A stretch of 64,000 bases of DNA from NCBI GenBank assembly GCA_028023455.1, contig JAQFVV010000276.1, positions 432,001-496,000 of the forward strand, given 5' to 3'. Positions 40,090-52,519 of this stretch are shown here, piece by piece. The translations under genes and the position numbers were made by a program. This stretch comes from Epiperipatus broadwayi (lineage: Eukaryota > Onychophora > Udeonychophora > Euonychophora > Peripatidae). Under the pieces are notes generated by a model that was not told the origin of the DNA, ran no database searches, and saw only the letters and a list, made by a program, of their open reading frames with translations. The stretch's first letter is position 1; every line of letters starts with the position of its first letter.

Positions 40090-40735
40090 TATAAATGCTT
40101 ATATGCATAATATCTATATCTGAATAAAATAATAAAAATTTATGTATATAAATATATATCTATACTTGATTGAATTATAATTGCTTCACATGTCTGGAAT
40201 TGCTGATATTACCTGTTTACTTACCTGCAATGGTTCTTAAAATAATAAAATGCTATATGAAGAATAAATGCTTATATGCATATTATCTATAACTGAATAA
40301 AATAATAAAACTTATGTGTATAAATATACATCTATACTTGATTGAATTCTAAATGCTCCACAAACCTGGAATTAATGATATTCATTTACCTACCTGAAAT
40401 GGTTCTTAAAATAATAAAATGCTATATGAAGAATAAATGCATATATGCAGATTATCTATGTCTGAATCAAATAATAAAATTTATGTGTATAAATATACAT
40501 CTATACTTGATTGAATTATAAATGCTCCACAAACCTGGAATTGATGATATTACCCATTTACCTACCTGTACTGATTCTTAAAATAATAATATGGTATGAA
40601 TCATAAATGCTTATATGCATAATATCTATATCTGAATAAAATAATAAAATCATGTGTAATATACAACTATACTTGATTGAATTATAAATGCTCCACAAAG
40701 CTGGAATTGCTGGTACTACCCATTTATCTATCTAA
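40090..40735 (+). repeat. tandem repeat, about 170 bp x 4 (5' LTR)
   Basis: Imperfect units begin ATGCTTATATGCATAATATC and contain CTATACTTGATTGAATT and a CTCCACAAACCTGGAATT block. They start near 40091, 40266, 40437 and 40608. The 3' LTR has a similar four-unit array. Confidence 0.88.
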
Positions 40736-40867
40736 AATAGACATACAGACATTGAACAAATAATGAAAAACATTCATGCATTAATTGTATATGTATACTT
40801 ACTTGAAAGGCTTCTAAACTTCTTCTCATAATATGAACTGAAAATGAGTTTTCACATAGATATGAAT

Positions 40868-43800
40868 CATCATTATCAACCATTATCAATCCACTGCAGG
40901 ATAAAGGTCTCTCCAAGTTTAATCCATCTTCTCCGATCTTCAGCTTCTCTTCTCCACATCACCCCTGCACACTTTCTTATTTCATCCATCCATCTCACAT
41001 GTGGTCTCTTTCTGGGTCTTTTACAATCTCTTGGAATCCAGTTTAAAATTTCAATTGTCCATCTATTATCATCTCTTCTAGCAATATGTCCAGCCCAACT
41101 CCACTTCAATCTTTTAATTTTTTCAATGAGGTCAGTAACACCCGTTTGTTCTCTTACCCATACATTGCATTTTCGATCTCTTCTTGTTACTCCCAACATA
41201 CATCTCTCCATACTTCTTTGAGTGGTCTGAAGTCTCTGTATTGCTCTTCTATTAAGTGTCCAAGTCTCAGATCCATAAGTAAGAACTGGTAAAACACATT
41301 TATTAAAAACCTTCCTTTTCAAACACATAGGCATATTTCCTTTTAGTACCAAGTTATTTCTACCAAAAGCACTCCAACCAAGTTTAATTCTATGATTAAT
41401 TTCTTCCATTATGTTTCCATCTGTATTAATAATCTGACCAAGATATTTGTAACTGTTAACTTCTTCTAATTCATCATAATCAATCTTTATTTTCATATTT
41501 TGAGCAAATCGATTAAACATTACTTTAGTCTTTTTAACATTTATCCTTAGTCCTACTTTTCTACTTTCATCTGATAATTCGTGCAACATATCCTGCAGCT
41601 CTGAAGCATTATTTGCAAAAACAACTACATCATCTGTGAAATCTAAATGACTTAAATAATCTCCATTTACTTTCACTCCTTTAGTTTCCCATTTTAATCC
41701 ACAAAATACTTCTTGCAGCACTGCTGTAAAACGTTTTGGAGATATGGAGTCACCTTGTCTTACACCTTTCTCAATGTTGACTTTCCCAGTATCATTATGT
41801 AATTTAATTGTTGCTGTTGCATTTTTATAAATATTCTTCAAAATATGACAATATCCTGGATCTATACCTTGATGATCCAATGCTTTATTCACTGAAGAAA
41901 TGTTTATAGAATCAAATGCCTTTTCATAATCTACAAATCCAAAACATAATGACAACTCATATTCATTTGACCTTTCTATAACTTCTCTCAACACCTGGAT
42001 ATGATCTATTGTACTAAAACCACTTTTAAATCCAACTTGTTCTCTTGGTTGGTGGAAATCCAATGTTCTCTGTAGACGAGTTGTAATTATCTTGATAAAA
42101 TTTTTATATAAAACTGATAAAAGGCTAATAGGTCTGTAATTTCTAATATCTTCTTTATCATCTTTTTTAAATATTAATATTATTACTGCATTCTTCCAAT
42201 CATCCGGTACATCTTTATCATTTAGACATTTGGTATATAACTTTGCTAAAAAATTTTCTATTTCTTCTCCTGCTTCTTTTAATATATCAATTATAATTCC
42301 ATCATTACCTGGAGCCTTTCCCTTCTTCATACATTTAATTGTGTGTCTCACTTCTTCATTTAAAATTCTGGGCAATTCGGAAGATGAAATAGATATAGGA
42401 GGTACTTGTTCTTTATTATTATATAATTCTTGATAAAAATCTTCTACCAATTTCATGATGTCATCTCTCTTTTTAGTAACAATTCCATCTTTTTTTCTTA
42501 TTGCAGATATAAATTTCCTACCAATACCAAAATGTTGTTTTACATTCTTAAGACTTTTATTTTCTTCTACAGCTTTCCTTGCTAGTTCACAATTATACTT
42601 TCTTATATCATTCTCAACTCTTTTCCACACCATTTTACAAAATTTGAGATATTCAATTCTTTTTAATGCATCATTTTTGTATATCTTCATATTCCTTCTT
42701 TTCTTCATAAATTCTCTAGTCTCAGTAGAAATTTTATTGGTCAATTGCTGCTTTTTTCTACCAGCTATCTTTGTTGCAGTTTTTAAAAGTGTATCAGTTA
42801 TTTTCATATTAATTTCATTCAAATCTGAATTATGCTCAAAATCTACTAATACTTGAAACCGATTTCTAAGTTCTAATTTAAATTCATTAGAATGTTTCTG
42901 AAGATTAGGAATATCAATTGTAAATATTGTTTTTCTTAATAATTTTTGTCTCTCTAGTTCCACATTAACACGTATCTTACACCTTACTAATCGATGATCA
43001 CTTCCTGTGTTAAATTTATTAAGAACATTACAATCTTGACATATGTATTTCCTATTAGTCAAAATATAATCCAATTCTGCTGTATCTTCATTTGGATGCT
43101 TCCATGTCCATTTCCTTTTAACATTTTTCTCAAAAAAAGAATTCATAATATAAAGTTTTTCTTTTTCTGCAAACTCCACAAGTCTATGTCCTCTCTCATT
43201 TCTATTACTATAACCAAAATTACCTACAGCACTTTCATCTTTCATTTGTTTACCAATTCTAGCATTAATGTCTCCCATAACGATTTTAAAATGTTGTTTA
43301 TTCTGATCAAATGCATTTTGTACATCCATATAAAAATCTTCTACTACTTCATCACTATGAGAACTTGTTGGGGCATAAACCTGAATTATCTGCATTTGAT
43401 ATCTGCTATTAAGTTGTATAACTATTCTTGCCACTCTGTCTGATACACCATCAATCTCCACAATATTGTTCTTCCACTTTTTATTTATAATGAATCCTAC
43501 TCCACTTGTATTTCCAATATTTGTGCCTTTATAATAGAATATATGTCCACTTTTTAAATCAATTGTCTCTTCAACTTTTCTTCTAACTTCACAAAGTCCA
43601 ATAATGTCCCATTTAATATAAGAGAGTTCTTCTAATTCTTGCAATCTTCCTTCACTTGAAAGTGATCTGCAGTTGTAAGTACCTAAATAAAAAGTCATCA
43701 TCAAATGGCACCCTGGGTCTGCAATCAGGGGATTCTTAGCACCCTCCGCCTTCGGCCACCAACTGCTGCCTTGGTTGGTGACTTTACAGCCTCCTGGGAA

Positions 43801-44144
43801 TAAGGGCCATGCTTTATTTTTGTCTGTCATAATTGTATATATGTATTGGAAAAATATTTATCATTTACACAAACATTCATTCTGCCTTATCAGGCACTGA
43901 GAAGAAAGACCATGGTGTTTCTTGATCTTAAACTCAGAGGTAAAAAGCCAATAAACTCACCACGCTGGCTAATGCGTGTTGGTGAGCAGCCCATCCATGT
44001 TCGTATACTATATGAATAATCACATAGTAATAACAGCTGCAACGACAAGAACGTATGGAGTGGACATTAGGAATTTGCCCTGCTCGGTTCCTTTAAGGCC
44101 TCCAAGAGGAATCAAAGGGTCTTCTTTCAGTTAATAGCAAACTC
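40868..44144 (-). mobile_element. RTE-type LINE inserted in the LTR-3 5' LTR
   Basis: The boundaries come from comparison with the uninterrupted 3' LTR near 49168: the LTR sequence breaks at ...GATATGAAT and resumes at AATAATGAAC, giving an apparent target duplication of only ~3 bp (AAT). The 5' untranslated region is ~310 bp (43831-44144). The 3' untranslated region is only eight bases, ending in a GATAATG/TGATAATGATG-type tail, which is characteristic of the RTE clade. The copy looks full length. Confidence 0.88.
40876..43830 (-). CDS. RTE-type endonuclease-reverse transcriptase ORF
   Basis: This 984-residue frame encodes a LINE polyprotein. The N-terminal apurinic-like endonuclease has N53 (TYNCRSL), E81 (CEVRR), D187/N189 (VMGDINARIG) and D278/H279 (GSDHRLV). 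The reverse transcriptase spans roughly 490-760 with NYRPISLLS, D634 in FVDYEKAFDS, RQGDSISPK, and FTDD at 731-734 (usually FADD). The C-terminus has the RTE-like pattern WAGHIARR...RW.D.I. It would nick target DNA and reverse-transcribe its own RNA. Clade choice (RTE, near BovB/RTE-X) rests on the overall motif set and the tiny 3' end. The first ~43 residues precede the endonuclease, so the true start could be the MM pair at 44-45. All catalytic residues are present. The Thr in FTDD is odd and may lower activity. Confidence 0.92.
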   Translation of the reverse strand: MTDKNKAWPLFPGGCKVTNQGSSWWPKAEGAKNPLIADPGCHLMMTFYLGTYNCRSLSSEGRLQELEELSYIKWDIIGLCEVRRKVEETIDLKSGHIFYYKGTNIGNTSGVGFIINKKWKNNIVEIDGVSDRVARIVIQLNSRYQMQIIQVYAPTSSHSDEVVEDFYMDVQNAFDQNKQHFKIVMGDINARIGKQMKDESAVGNFGYSNRNERGHRLVEFAEKEKLYIMNSFFEKNVKRKWTWKHPNEDTAELDYILTNRKYICQDCNVLNKFNTGSDHRLVRCKIRVNVELERQKLLRKTIFTIDIPNLQKHSNEFKLELRNRFQVLVDFEHNSDLNEINMKITDTLLKTATKIAGRKKQQLTNKISTETREFMKKRRNMKIYKNDALKRIEYLKFCKMVWKRVENDIRKYNCELARKAVEENKSLKNVKQHFGIGRKFISAIRKKDGIVTKKRDDIMKLVEDFYQELYNNKEQVPPISISSSELPRILNEEVRHTIKCMKKGKAPGNDGIIIDILKEAGEEIENFLAKLYTKCLNDKDVPDDWKNAVIILIFKKDDKEDIRNYRPISLLSVLYKNFIKIITTRLQRTLDFHQPREQVGFKSGFSTIDHIQVLREVIERSNEYELSLCFGFVDYEKAFDSINISSVNKALDHQGIDPGYCHILKNIYKNATATIKLHNDTGKVNIEKGVRQGDSISPKRFTAVLQEVFCGLKWETKGVKVNGDYLSHLDFTDDVVVFANNASELQDMLHELSDESRKVGLRINVKKTKVMFNRFAQNMKIKIDYDELEEVNSYKYLGQIINTDGNIMEEINHRIKLGWSAFGRNNLVLKGNMPMCLKRKVFNKCVLPVLTYGSETWTLNRRAIQRLQTTQRSMERCMLGVTRRDRKCNVWVREQTGVTDLIEKIKRLKWSWAGHIARRDDNRWTIEILNWIPRDCKRPRKRPHVRWMDEIRKCAGVMWRREAEDRRRWIKLGETFILQWIDNG

Positions 44145-44538
44145 AATAATGAACTATATTAGAAGGACTTGCTAATGAATTGTTGTTAAATAAAATTGTT
44201 ACTTAAAATTAATTTAATTGTTCAATTCTAATTTGCATCACTAGTCATTCATTCCTTCTTGCTCACAACAATCTCATGCCTCCTGTATTATGTTCAGCAT
44301 AAGCAGATGATGGTAAGTAATGTTGAAGTGAGATGGAACTCTAGTGGCACCATTTGGGAAACCAAACACATAAATTTCTATATGCTTCCAGTCTCTATGG
44401 TGCTACATCCTCTGATGAGAAGAAAATATTGCTGTAGATGGGATGATGTCTGCATTGGGGAAATGCCAATTGATAGTTCCTTCTTCCAATATGCTCATCA
44501 GAAAATAAAACCAACAAAGAGTGGGGTTGGTCAATACA
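44145..44538 (+). repeat. 5' LTR of LTR-3, part 2
   Basis: It aligns with about 49166-49554 of the 3' LTR (for example AATGAACTATATTAGAAGGA and GAGTGGGGTTGGTC). It completes the LTR after the LINE. The 100-codon frame at 44259-44561 is LTR sequence with no recognised domain. Confidence 0.8.
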
Positions 44539-44639
44539 TCATGTTACATTTGTCACCCTAAATGTGAGGTCTAATATATCTAGCCTACCCATAGGCACAA
44601 AAATTTAGAAGAAGAAATGGGAAAGGCAAAAGCAAATTA

Positions 44640-46240
44640 TGATTCTGTGAATGTGAGCAGTGCACATGGGGCAGTTATGTGAAATGGACAAAAATGGGGA
44701 AAATAAAAAAAGAAGAGCACATAGAAATGAATGGCGTGAATGGTGAAATAGACATAACAAAGACTTGGAGCCAAATCATGGAGTGGATGGAGAGAGCAGC
44801 TCAATAAAAGTATTAAATAGTAATAATATTAGAAAAATCAAAATACAAATAAATGATAACCAGAGCAAAGAAGAAAATGATGAATATAGAAGCTGAGAAC
44901 ATGTTTCCTGAGGAAGAACAAAGACAAAAAGATAAAAAAATAAAATAAGATAAGCAACAAGCTCAGAAAACATAGGGGTCATGAATGATAAGCCAGTTAT
45001 TAAAAATTTTGAATTAACAATGAGAAGACTGTAAACAAAGAGAAGACCATAAACAAAGAGAAGAAGATCATAAACAAAGAAAAGAAGAGAATAGAAAACA
45101 AAGTGAACAAAGAGACGAAGATAAAAAACAAATAATAGAAGCAAATAAACTTAAAGTGAAATAATAGAAAAACAATTTATAAAAGCAAGTGAAATCCAGA
45201 ATTTAAAGATCAGTAAGATACTGAAGGAAATGAAAGCTTGAATATTAAAATTAAAAAGGAAATTATGGATAAAGTAAAAGAGTCACTAGCTGAGCAAGAA
45301 GTCAAGATGACCCAAATGTGTGAAGCCATGAATACCCAAATGATAAAAATCCAAAAAGCAGGAGCAGGTGAATAGATTGACCACACAAATGGAAGAGAAA
45401 AAATAAAAAGTAGCAGTGCATTGCCAATAAAAGAAATGACAGAAATAGTCCCCAAAAAAATTCCCCAAGAAAAAAAATTATAAAATTAATCAAAGAGTGC
45501 CAGTAGACAAACATATGCCAGAAATTGTAAATCAATTCTTAAAAATAAGAACATTTACAGAATGCTCAAATGAAGCACCTATTGAATATATAAAATGTTT
45601 GGACTGGTACTTCAATACCAATGCAATATCAGAGGAAGTAAAGCTATAAATGGTCTGTAGCCATCTTCAGGGTGTGGCACAGGCATGGTGGACCTCTCTA
45701 TTCAGCCAGCCTACAAATTTTCAGGATTTCAAAGCAGCATTAACAAACTGTTACTGGAGTGACAATTGTCAAGAGCACATTAAATATAAATGTCCACCTG
45801 GAGAAGCTTACACAGTCTACTTTAAAAGACAGCTGACCAAGTTAAGAGCCCTGACATCTGATTTTCTATCAGAACTCCAGATCATCAGGTTGATCCACCA
45901 CAGCTTCCCAAGTTATATAGAGTGGATACTGATTGGAACAGTTCATTGATTTATTAAACAGATGGCTGAAATGTTAACTGTATACAATAACTGCAGTATA
46001 TCAACAAACAGAGATGGAAGTACCAAAATTATGCATAAACCACTATATAGGACAGATGATGGGCCAAAAATTGGGACCATCAAATACAAAAGAAAAACGC
46101 CTCCTCAAAATTGCAAAAATCATAAAACACCACTGTGGCATTATGGTTGGAGGAAGGAAGTACCATATTGGAAGAGAAAAAGAAAAAAACCTCTACAGGA
46201 TGTTTACATAGTCCATATCAGACCTGGGCAATAAAAAGAA
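44640..46240 (+). pseudogene. ruined gag of LTR-3
   Basis: From about 45530 to 45950 the conceptual product shows a gag capsid: NQFLKIRTF, then AWWTSLFSQP, PSYIEWIL and nearby words, closely parallel to the LTR-2 gag (KFLKIKFF, WWQSLFIKP, RHIEQIL). Stops interrupt it, for example the TAA just before 45650 and the TGA after ~45947. Upstream (about 44900-45480) repeated AAAGAGAAGA words give a highly charged, stop-riddled stretch that was probably a coiled coil. A basic region follows the capsid near 46060-46230. No zinc knuckle is evident. It cannot be translated intact. Confidence 0.75.
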
Positions 46241-46249
46241 CAAATAGCA

Positions 46250-46998
46250 GCAATGAGCTACAAAGACAACATGAAGCAAGTCATCATGGTGATATTTGGC
46301 CTAATAAATGATCTAGAAGTACATCACTGCCCATTATAAAGAAATATTGTAGGATAACTGATCATAGTCCTCAGTCTCCCAGGCCAGGATGCAGCTATAA
46401 TCCTGAGCAATGAAGCAATCATAGCTGATGGAAGAAGTTCATGAGTAAAATGAAGTGATGCCATCAACATGTGTTTTTCATGTTGAGATGAGTGGATGAT
46501 TGAGACACATGACCTAGATGCATTGTATCCATGATGCTTCAAAGTATATGTTTAGCACTGTCAAGACCTAGATGATTGAGCTCTTAAAATAGTCCAGCAA
46601 CATATATTGGCCTCATTAATAGGTCATGATCTTGGGATAAAACTCATGTATAAGCCCCTAAGACTCACAGGAGATGAGCAGGACTGGCTTAGTGCCTGAT
46701 ATTTTTTTCTGTGGATATTTCCCATTGATGATCTCTCTAAGTACATAGAGAGGGGGTGTGTAAAAATGAGGTACTTACTCATGACATCATGGGGCATTGT
46801 ATACTGGTAGTCCACACTTAGGGATCTGATTATCCTGACATTGGAGGGTGCAATATACATATCTACTTTTCTTATTTCATCTTACCAATTTCATCAGCTC
46901 ATCTCCAAACCCAAGTAGAAATAACAAAACAACAATAATAAATAAGTAGGTTATACTGTGTGGAATGAAATTAATTCCAGGCAATTTCATCCCAAAAA
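46250..46998 (+). other. non-coding 3' part of LTR-3 internal region
   Basis: No protease or polymerase motif was found here. The short minus-strand frames at 46324-46542 and 46624-46860 have no family match by eye. Pol appears to have been lost or never present. Confidence 0.55.
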
Positions 46999-46999
46999 C

Positions 47000-47012
47000 T
47001 TGGTGGTGAGTA
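47000..47012 (+). promoter_or_regulatory. candidate polypurine tract of LTR-3
   Basis: TTGGTGGTGAGTAA lies just before the 3' LTR start, in the expected place. It is similar in style to the LTR-2 tract. Confidence 0.4.
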
Positions 47013-49554
47013 ATGAAACAGACACACTGTTTCATGTATATGTTTAGCAAACTCCTTCCCCAATTAAAATGACATAGGTTAAAGCCAAGTCAGACTAATA
47101 ATATTTTAAGGAAGACTAATAATATTTTAATGAAAAGACAAGAAGTAATGAAATTTGGCCACAATTAAAATGATAATTTGTTAATTCATAATGATTTGAT
47201 CAAACAAAAAGAAAATCAAGCACGTTTATAGTGCAATTAAAAAGAAAAAAGTATATATATATATATATATATATATTAAAACTACTAAGTTAAAAGGTAC
47301 TTAAATAAAATCAGATTGAAGAAAATTCTAAGGCAGAATAGCTGTAGTTTAATAATTAAAGGTGTCGAGTCACCATGCTGCAGGCAAAAAAAAATTAATT
47401 ATGATTCGAAAATACATGTAAGCAGATAATTGAAAATAGTCACTAATTAAAAGTTCATTCCCACCAAAGAGAAAATGACCAATGATCTAGCAGATTAAAA
47501 ACATGGACAAGGATGAAAAAGCATTGCCACCAATGGGATCAAAAAGGCATGTAAGATGAATCTGTTTGTCAGAGAGAAAAAATATAAATAGGTTGAAAAA
47601 TCATTAGAATTTGATTAATTGACTCAGAGACAAGATTCAATAATTTAGACACAAGGTTTATGAATTGACAGAAGATTTAGCTACTAGACTATTAGAAAAG
47701 TGATTTAATGAAACCATCAAACAGCCTAATGAAAAATCATCCTAATATGATTGGCTAGACCACTTGTTCTTTCTCTATCTGCAAACAATGTGAATCTCCA
47801 AGCCTTGCTTAGAAGTTTCAATGTGCTGTAAAACTTCAAGACAGACCCACAGTTATTTAGAAAAGCATTAATAAAGAAAGCCATGAATTTAGAGGTGAGC
47901 AATTAGAAATGATTCAATTACAATAAAATATGAATTAAAATTATAGCTATCAATTTTTATTAAACAAAAGATGAAATACACAGACTTATATATACATGTG
48001 TCTATATATATAATAGACAGGGTATGATCACAGACTTTCACATGACCCACCATTCCCCACACTATCTCATAACACTGATACACCTGAACACACATATGTC
48101 GAAAAGATAAATAATCACCAATATACGTATTTCATGCCAGCAATCATCAGTTGTTCCAAAGAAAAATTTATATAAATTATTTAAACATGTGTAAAAACTT
48201 TCAATATGTGTGTTTTATTGAAATAATAATGTTTCACCTATCAGTCTTTAATTCTGTCTAAAGTTGACGATAGTTTTTTTATCTTTTTTTAAAATAAAAA
48301 AAAGAAGAAATACCAATAAAATAATAACAGTGGTGAATTAACTCCAAGCACACACATATACATACATGATATGAAAATGTCAATTGCATTATATGCTCAA
48401 ATTACAAATACTTATATGCATAATATCTATATATGAATAAAATAATACAACTTATGTGTATAAATATACAACTTTACTTGATTGAATTTGATTGAGTTAT
48501 AAATGTTCCACAAACCTGGAATTGCTGATATTACTCATTTTTCTACATGCAATGGTTTTTAAAATAATAAAATGCTACATGAATCATAAATGCTTATATG
48601 CATATTATCTATATCAGAATAAAATAATAAAACTTATGTGTATAAATATACATCTATACTTGATTGAATTATAAAAGCTCCACAAACTTGGAATTGCTGA
48701 TTACCTACCTGCAGTGGTTTGTAAAATAAAAAATGCTATGTGAATCATAAATGCTTATATGCATATTATCTATATCTGAATAAAATAAGAAAACTTATGT
48801 GTATAAATATACATCTATACTTGATTGAATTATAAATGATCCACAAATCTGGAATTGCTGATAATACCTGTTTACCTACCTGCAATGGTTCTTAAAATAA
48901 TAAAATGCTATTACATGAATCATAAATGCTTATATGCATATTATCTATGTCTAAATATAATAATAAAATCATGTGTAATATACACCTATACTTGATTGAG
49001 TTATAAATGCTCCACAAACCTGTAATTGCCGATATTACCTGCTTAACTATCTAAAATAGACATACAGACAAGAAACAAATATTAATTGTATACATATACT
49101 TATTTGAAATGCTTCTACACTTCTTCTCATAATATGAACTGAAAATGAGTATTCACATGGATATAAATAATGAACTATATTAGAAGGATTTGCTAATGAA
49201 TTGTTGTTAAATAAAATTGTTGTTCTTTAAAATTAATTTAATTATTCAATTCTATTTTGCATCACTAGTCATTCATTGTTTCTTGCTCACAAGAATCTTG
49301 TGCCTCCTGAGCTATGTTCGGCATAACTAGATGATGGTAAGTAAGGTATGCAACTCTTGTGGCACCATTTATGAAACCAAACACATAAATTTCTAGATGC
49401 TTCCAGTATCTATAGTGCTATGAGCTTTGATGAGCAGGACATATTCTTGTAAGTGGGGTGTTGTCTGCATTGGGGAATGCCAATCAATAGTTTTTTTCTG
49501 AAATATGCTCATCACGAAATAAAACCAACAAAGAGTGGGGTTGGTCGGTACACA
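47013..49554 (+). repeat. 3' LTR of LTR-3
   Basis: An uninterrupted ~2.54 kb copy. It has one unit of the 105-bp repeat, a (TA)n run near 47251-47275, and a four-unit ~170-bp array at about 48410-49040. It provides the empty site that defines the LINE insertion. Confidence 0.8.
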
Positions 49555-49555
49555 C

Positions 49556-51798
49556 AACAAACATTTATTTTAATAAGAAATATTTTAAACAAATGTCACA
49601 AATAAATTATTCTCTTAAGTAGTAAAGAAAAAAACCCAGTTAAAGAAATCACACAAATATATATGTATACCAATAATAAGTTAAATGCCAATGTGTTTTA
49701 CACCATGATTTAATTAATACATAGACTTTGCAAACATGGAGATGACTAATGTCAAACCATTCACAAGATAACCAGGTATGGAAGATAAACTGGAATCGAT
49801 TATGTGATTTTTTTTACTTACAATCAAGATGATACATGGGACAATTGACAGCTACAAATATAAAAAAGAAAATAGAAATGCAAGTATACTAAATAACAAA
49901 AACTGATCCCAGTATAAAAGCAAACCCAGTTCATATTCATTATCTTTTTGCTAGTTTTCAAATGCTATAATAACTGCACAAAGCCAATTTTTAAAGATCG
50001 AATGAATCGTTTGAAATTATTTGGACAATCTTCATAGTGCAAAAGTGTAAAAAAACTATAGCCAACATTCAAGTAAAGAACATTTTGATCAATTTGTGCA
50101 ACTTGACAAAAGAATTGAATTAATTTCCAAATTGATATTTAAAGAATAAAAACTACATTATTATCCAAGCATGAAGAAAAGTAAAGTAAAACATTGTGAG
50201 CATGTATATATAAATAATGAAGTAACTTTTTTCTTATATCAGTCATTAAATGCCAGATAAAAAATTAAGTAAATTTATTATGAACTGCTATGCAATGTAT
50301 TCCAACTAGATTAATATCACCAAAGGGCTGAATTGCTACTATTCCTACCATGGAATCATGATGATTTAATATTTTTGTCTGCATAATGCCTAGAAAACCA
50401 TCCTAAGTCCTCCATAATTGTTTAAATGGATCCAAAATGGAAGCAACTATGGAAAATGGAAACAACATATTTTCAAGTGCATTGCTAAACAATTCTTGCA
50501 GGTGATTAATGACTTACAAGGGAAGGGATAGTCTAAACAGAAATATACTGTATCCATGAGAAACATTTTTCCTAACTTTGTGGACATTAATCAAGATGAA
50601 CTGATGAACATTTTAATTTATTATATATTATTTATTTTATATATTTGTTGGTAGGAATTCTAGTTTTATTTATCTCCATACTTGGCAGCTTAGATGTACT
50701 TAGAATTTGGAAGAGTCCACTTTGATTGAAGAAAGAAAATAAGGGGGGGGGCATTTATTGTTGGACAAAATATTTTTTTATGTTAAATAAAGTTTAGGTT
50801 GGCTTTCCCTCTGTAGTAAAATAGCATTTCATCATCATCACTATTATATGGTAAGTTTTTTGATTCTATTCCATATTAAGTACATTCACTATTACATGAC
50901 AGAGTTTGGGTTTTTATTTGCTTATTGTTAACTAATAATTATTTATGATTATATTTTTTGGTATAAATGAATAATCTTTCTGTGTGGATGCTTCTTTTTA
51001 TCAATTTTAGGAAACTGTACATACCTAGGGGTCACCAAAGAAGGTGGAACACATACATAAGAAATTGTATGATGAGGCTATCATGAAAATACTTGTAAAA
51101 TATGATAAATTAATTAGTCAGCTTTATGGTCAATTTGCTAAAAGATGTTTTTTATTTAGTCTGTAAATAATTGGTATGCTTATATGTAATTTTACTATGG
51201 TTTAAGAGGTTGGGATAGTAAATATATTAATCAGTGATATGTTAGAAATACATTCTTGACACATACAATTATATATATATATATATATGTGTGTGTGTGC
51301 ATGTTAAAAAGTTTTTTGAAATTTTATTTCATTATCAATAAATGTTGTTAGCTTGTTTTTCATTAAAATAACTAGTTTATCAAAAATCATTTATTCATTC
51401 TCTTATCAACATATACCCAGATACATACACCCACACACACATTTTATGTTTTTATATGATGGTCTAGTAATATGGTTGAATGAATCTTTAATTGGAACCT
51501 ATATAGAGATGTGATGGTTAGTACCTAGTGTAAATTCACCCTTGAAGAAAGTCATGGGCAAACTTCTTCCTGGGTTTGAATACTGGTGTAATGGAATCCA
51601 AAAGAAGGTTGAAGGATGGAGGAACTAGGTCTAAATTGTTTCTGAATGCAGTGTGCAAAATTAGAACTAACCCATTGGATATAGATTTGATTCATTAGTT
51701 ACTTCATCACATCATTCACAGCAACCTACTCAAAGACTCTAAGTCTGATTGTAGTGAGATGCATTTTTCTCTTCTTCTGGAAAACCCTGCTCATTATA
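49556..51798 (+). repeat. diverged 5' LTR of LTR-4
   Basis: It is similar, with gaps, to 57870-58718 plus 60620-61250. Both copies carry a (TA)n(TG)n tract (51271-51300; 60693-60726) and a shared ~330-bp terminal block ending TCATTATA here and TTATTACA in the 3' copy. The left end is not resolved. Confidence 0.5.
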
Positions 51799-52500
51799 TT
51801 CTGACACCTAGACTTTAGGGGCATGAAACAGAGTTTCTAAGGAGATTCAGCTGTTGGATTGGTAAATTATAAAAAAAAAATTTTTGAAACTTATTTACCC
51901 TGATGGATATTACCTGAGTAGCAAACAATTAACACACACAACCCTAGAAGGATGAGACTCAAGAATTAAATGTTTTCCAAGCAATTAGTCAAAAAAGAAT
52001 AATGTGAATCTTCATATGAAGCATTGAATAAATTAACTTATGAGAAATGATAAAATGGGACTATAAATAAACAATTAACCAATAAACTATATTTAAAATA
52101 GTTGAGTTAGACAAATGAAAGAACAGGCTAAAAAGTAGGCATTTAAAAATGTATAGAGAAAGTTAGATATAAATACTATCAGACAAGGTGTAGCACAAGG
52201 TCATATGTTATTCATTTATTTATAATTAAAAAGGAAATAAATAACTTTTATATTTACACTACAAAAGGAAAAATTGATGATAACCAGAAGTGGAAAGTAT
52301 TTATTAAGAATAAACATGAAACATTCTAAGGAACCACAAAATATTAGTGATAGTAAAGTAGAAGATAATACTAGTAGTATTAGAAAAATGTTTCCTGATC
52401 CAATTATGTAGAAGGTCTGTAGCTAAAGTTGATCATCCTCCACAAGCATATGTGGTGAATCAGGTGTTACCTCTATCTCAAGGAGCACTCAATGACAAGA
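51799..52500 (+). other. probable leader of LTR-4
   Basis: AT-rich sequence lies between the inferred 5' LTR end and the first gag traces. No primer binding site could be picked out with confidence. Confidence 0.4.
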
Positions 52501-52519
52501 TGAGTCAAATACCTGAAGC

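Larger units (their letters stand above)
38581..40867 (+). repeat. 5' LTR of LTR-3, part 1
   Basis: It aligns with 47013 to about 49168 of the 3' LTR. It contains two tandem arrays, described separately. The match continues at 44145 after the LINE. Confidence 0.8.
38581..49554 (+). mobile_element. LTR-3: decayed gag-only LTR element with nested LINE
   Basis: Direct repeats of ~2.5 kb begin TGAAACAGACA at 38581 and 47013 and end near GGTTGGTC..TACA at ~44538 and ~49554. The 5' LTR is split by an RTE LINE (40868-44144); the 3' LTR gives the uninterrupted sequence. The ~2.47 kb internal region holds only a ruined gag. Visible LTR divergence of several percent plus frame decay make it older than LTR-1 and LTR-2. 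The left flank is (CA)n(TA)n; the right flank runs into LTR-4. Confidence 0.8.

Noticed and set aside
42455-43443. Plus-strand frames of 133 and 149 residues
   Set aside because: They are antisense shadows of the RTE ORF.
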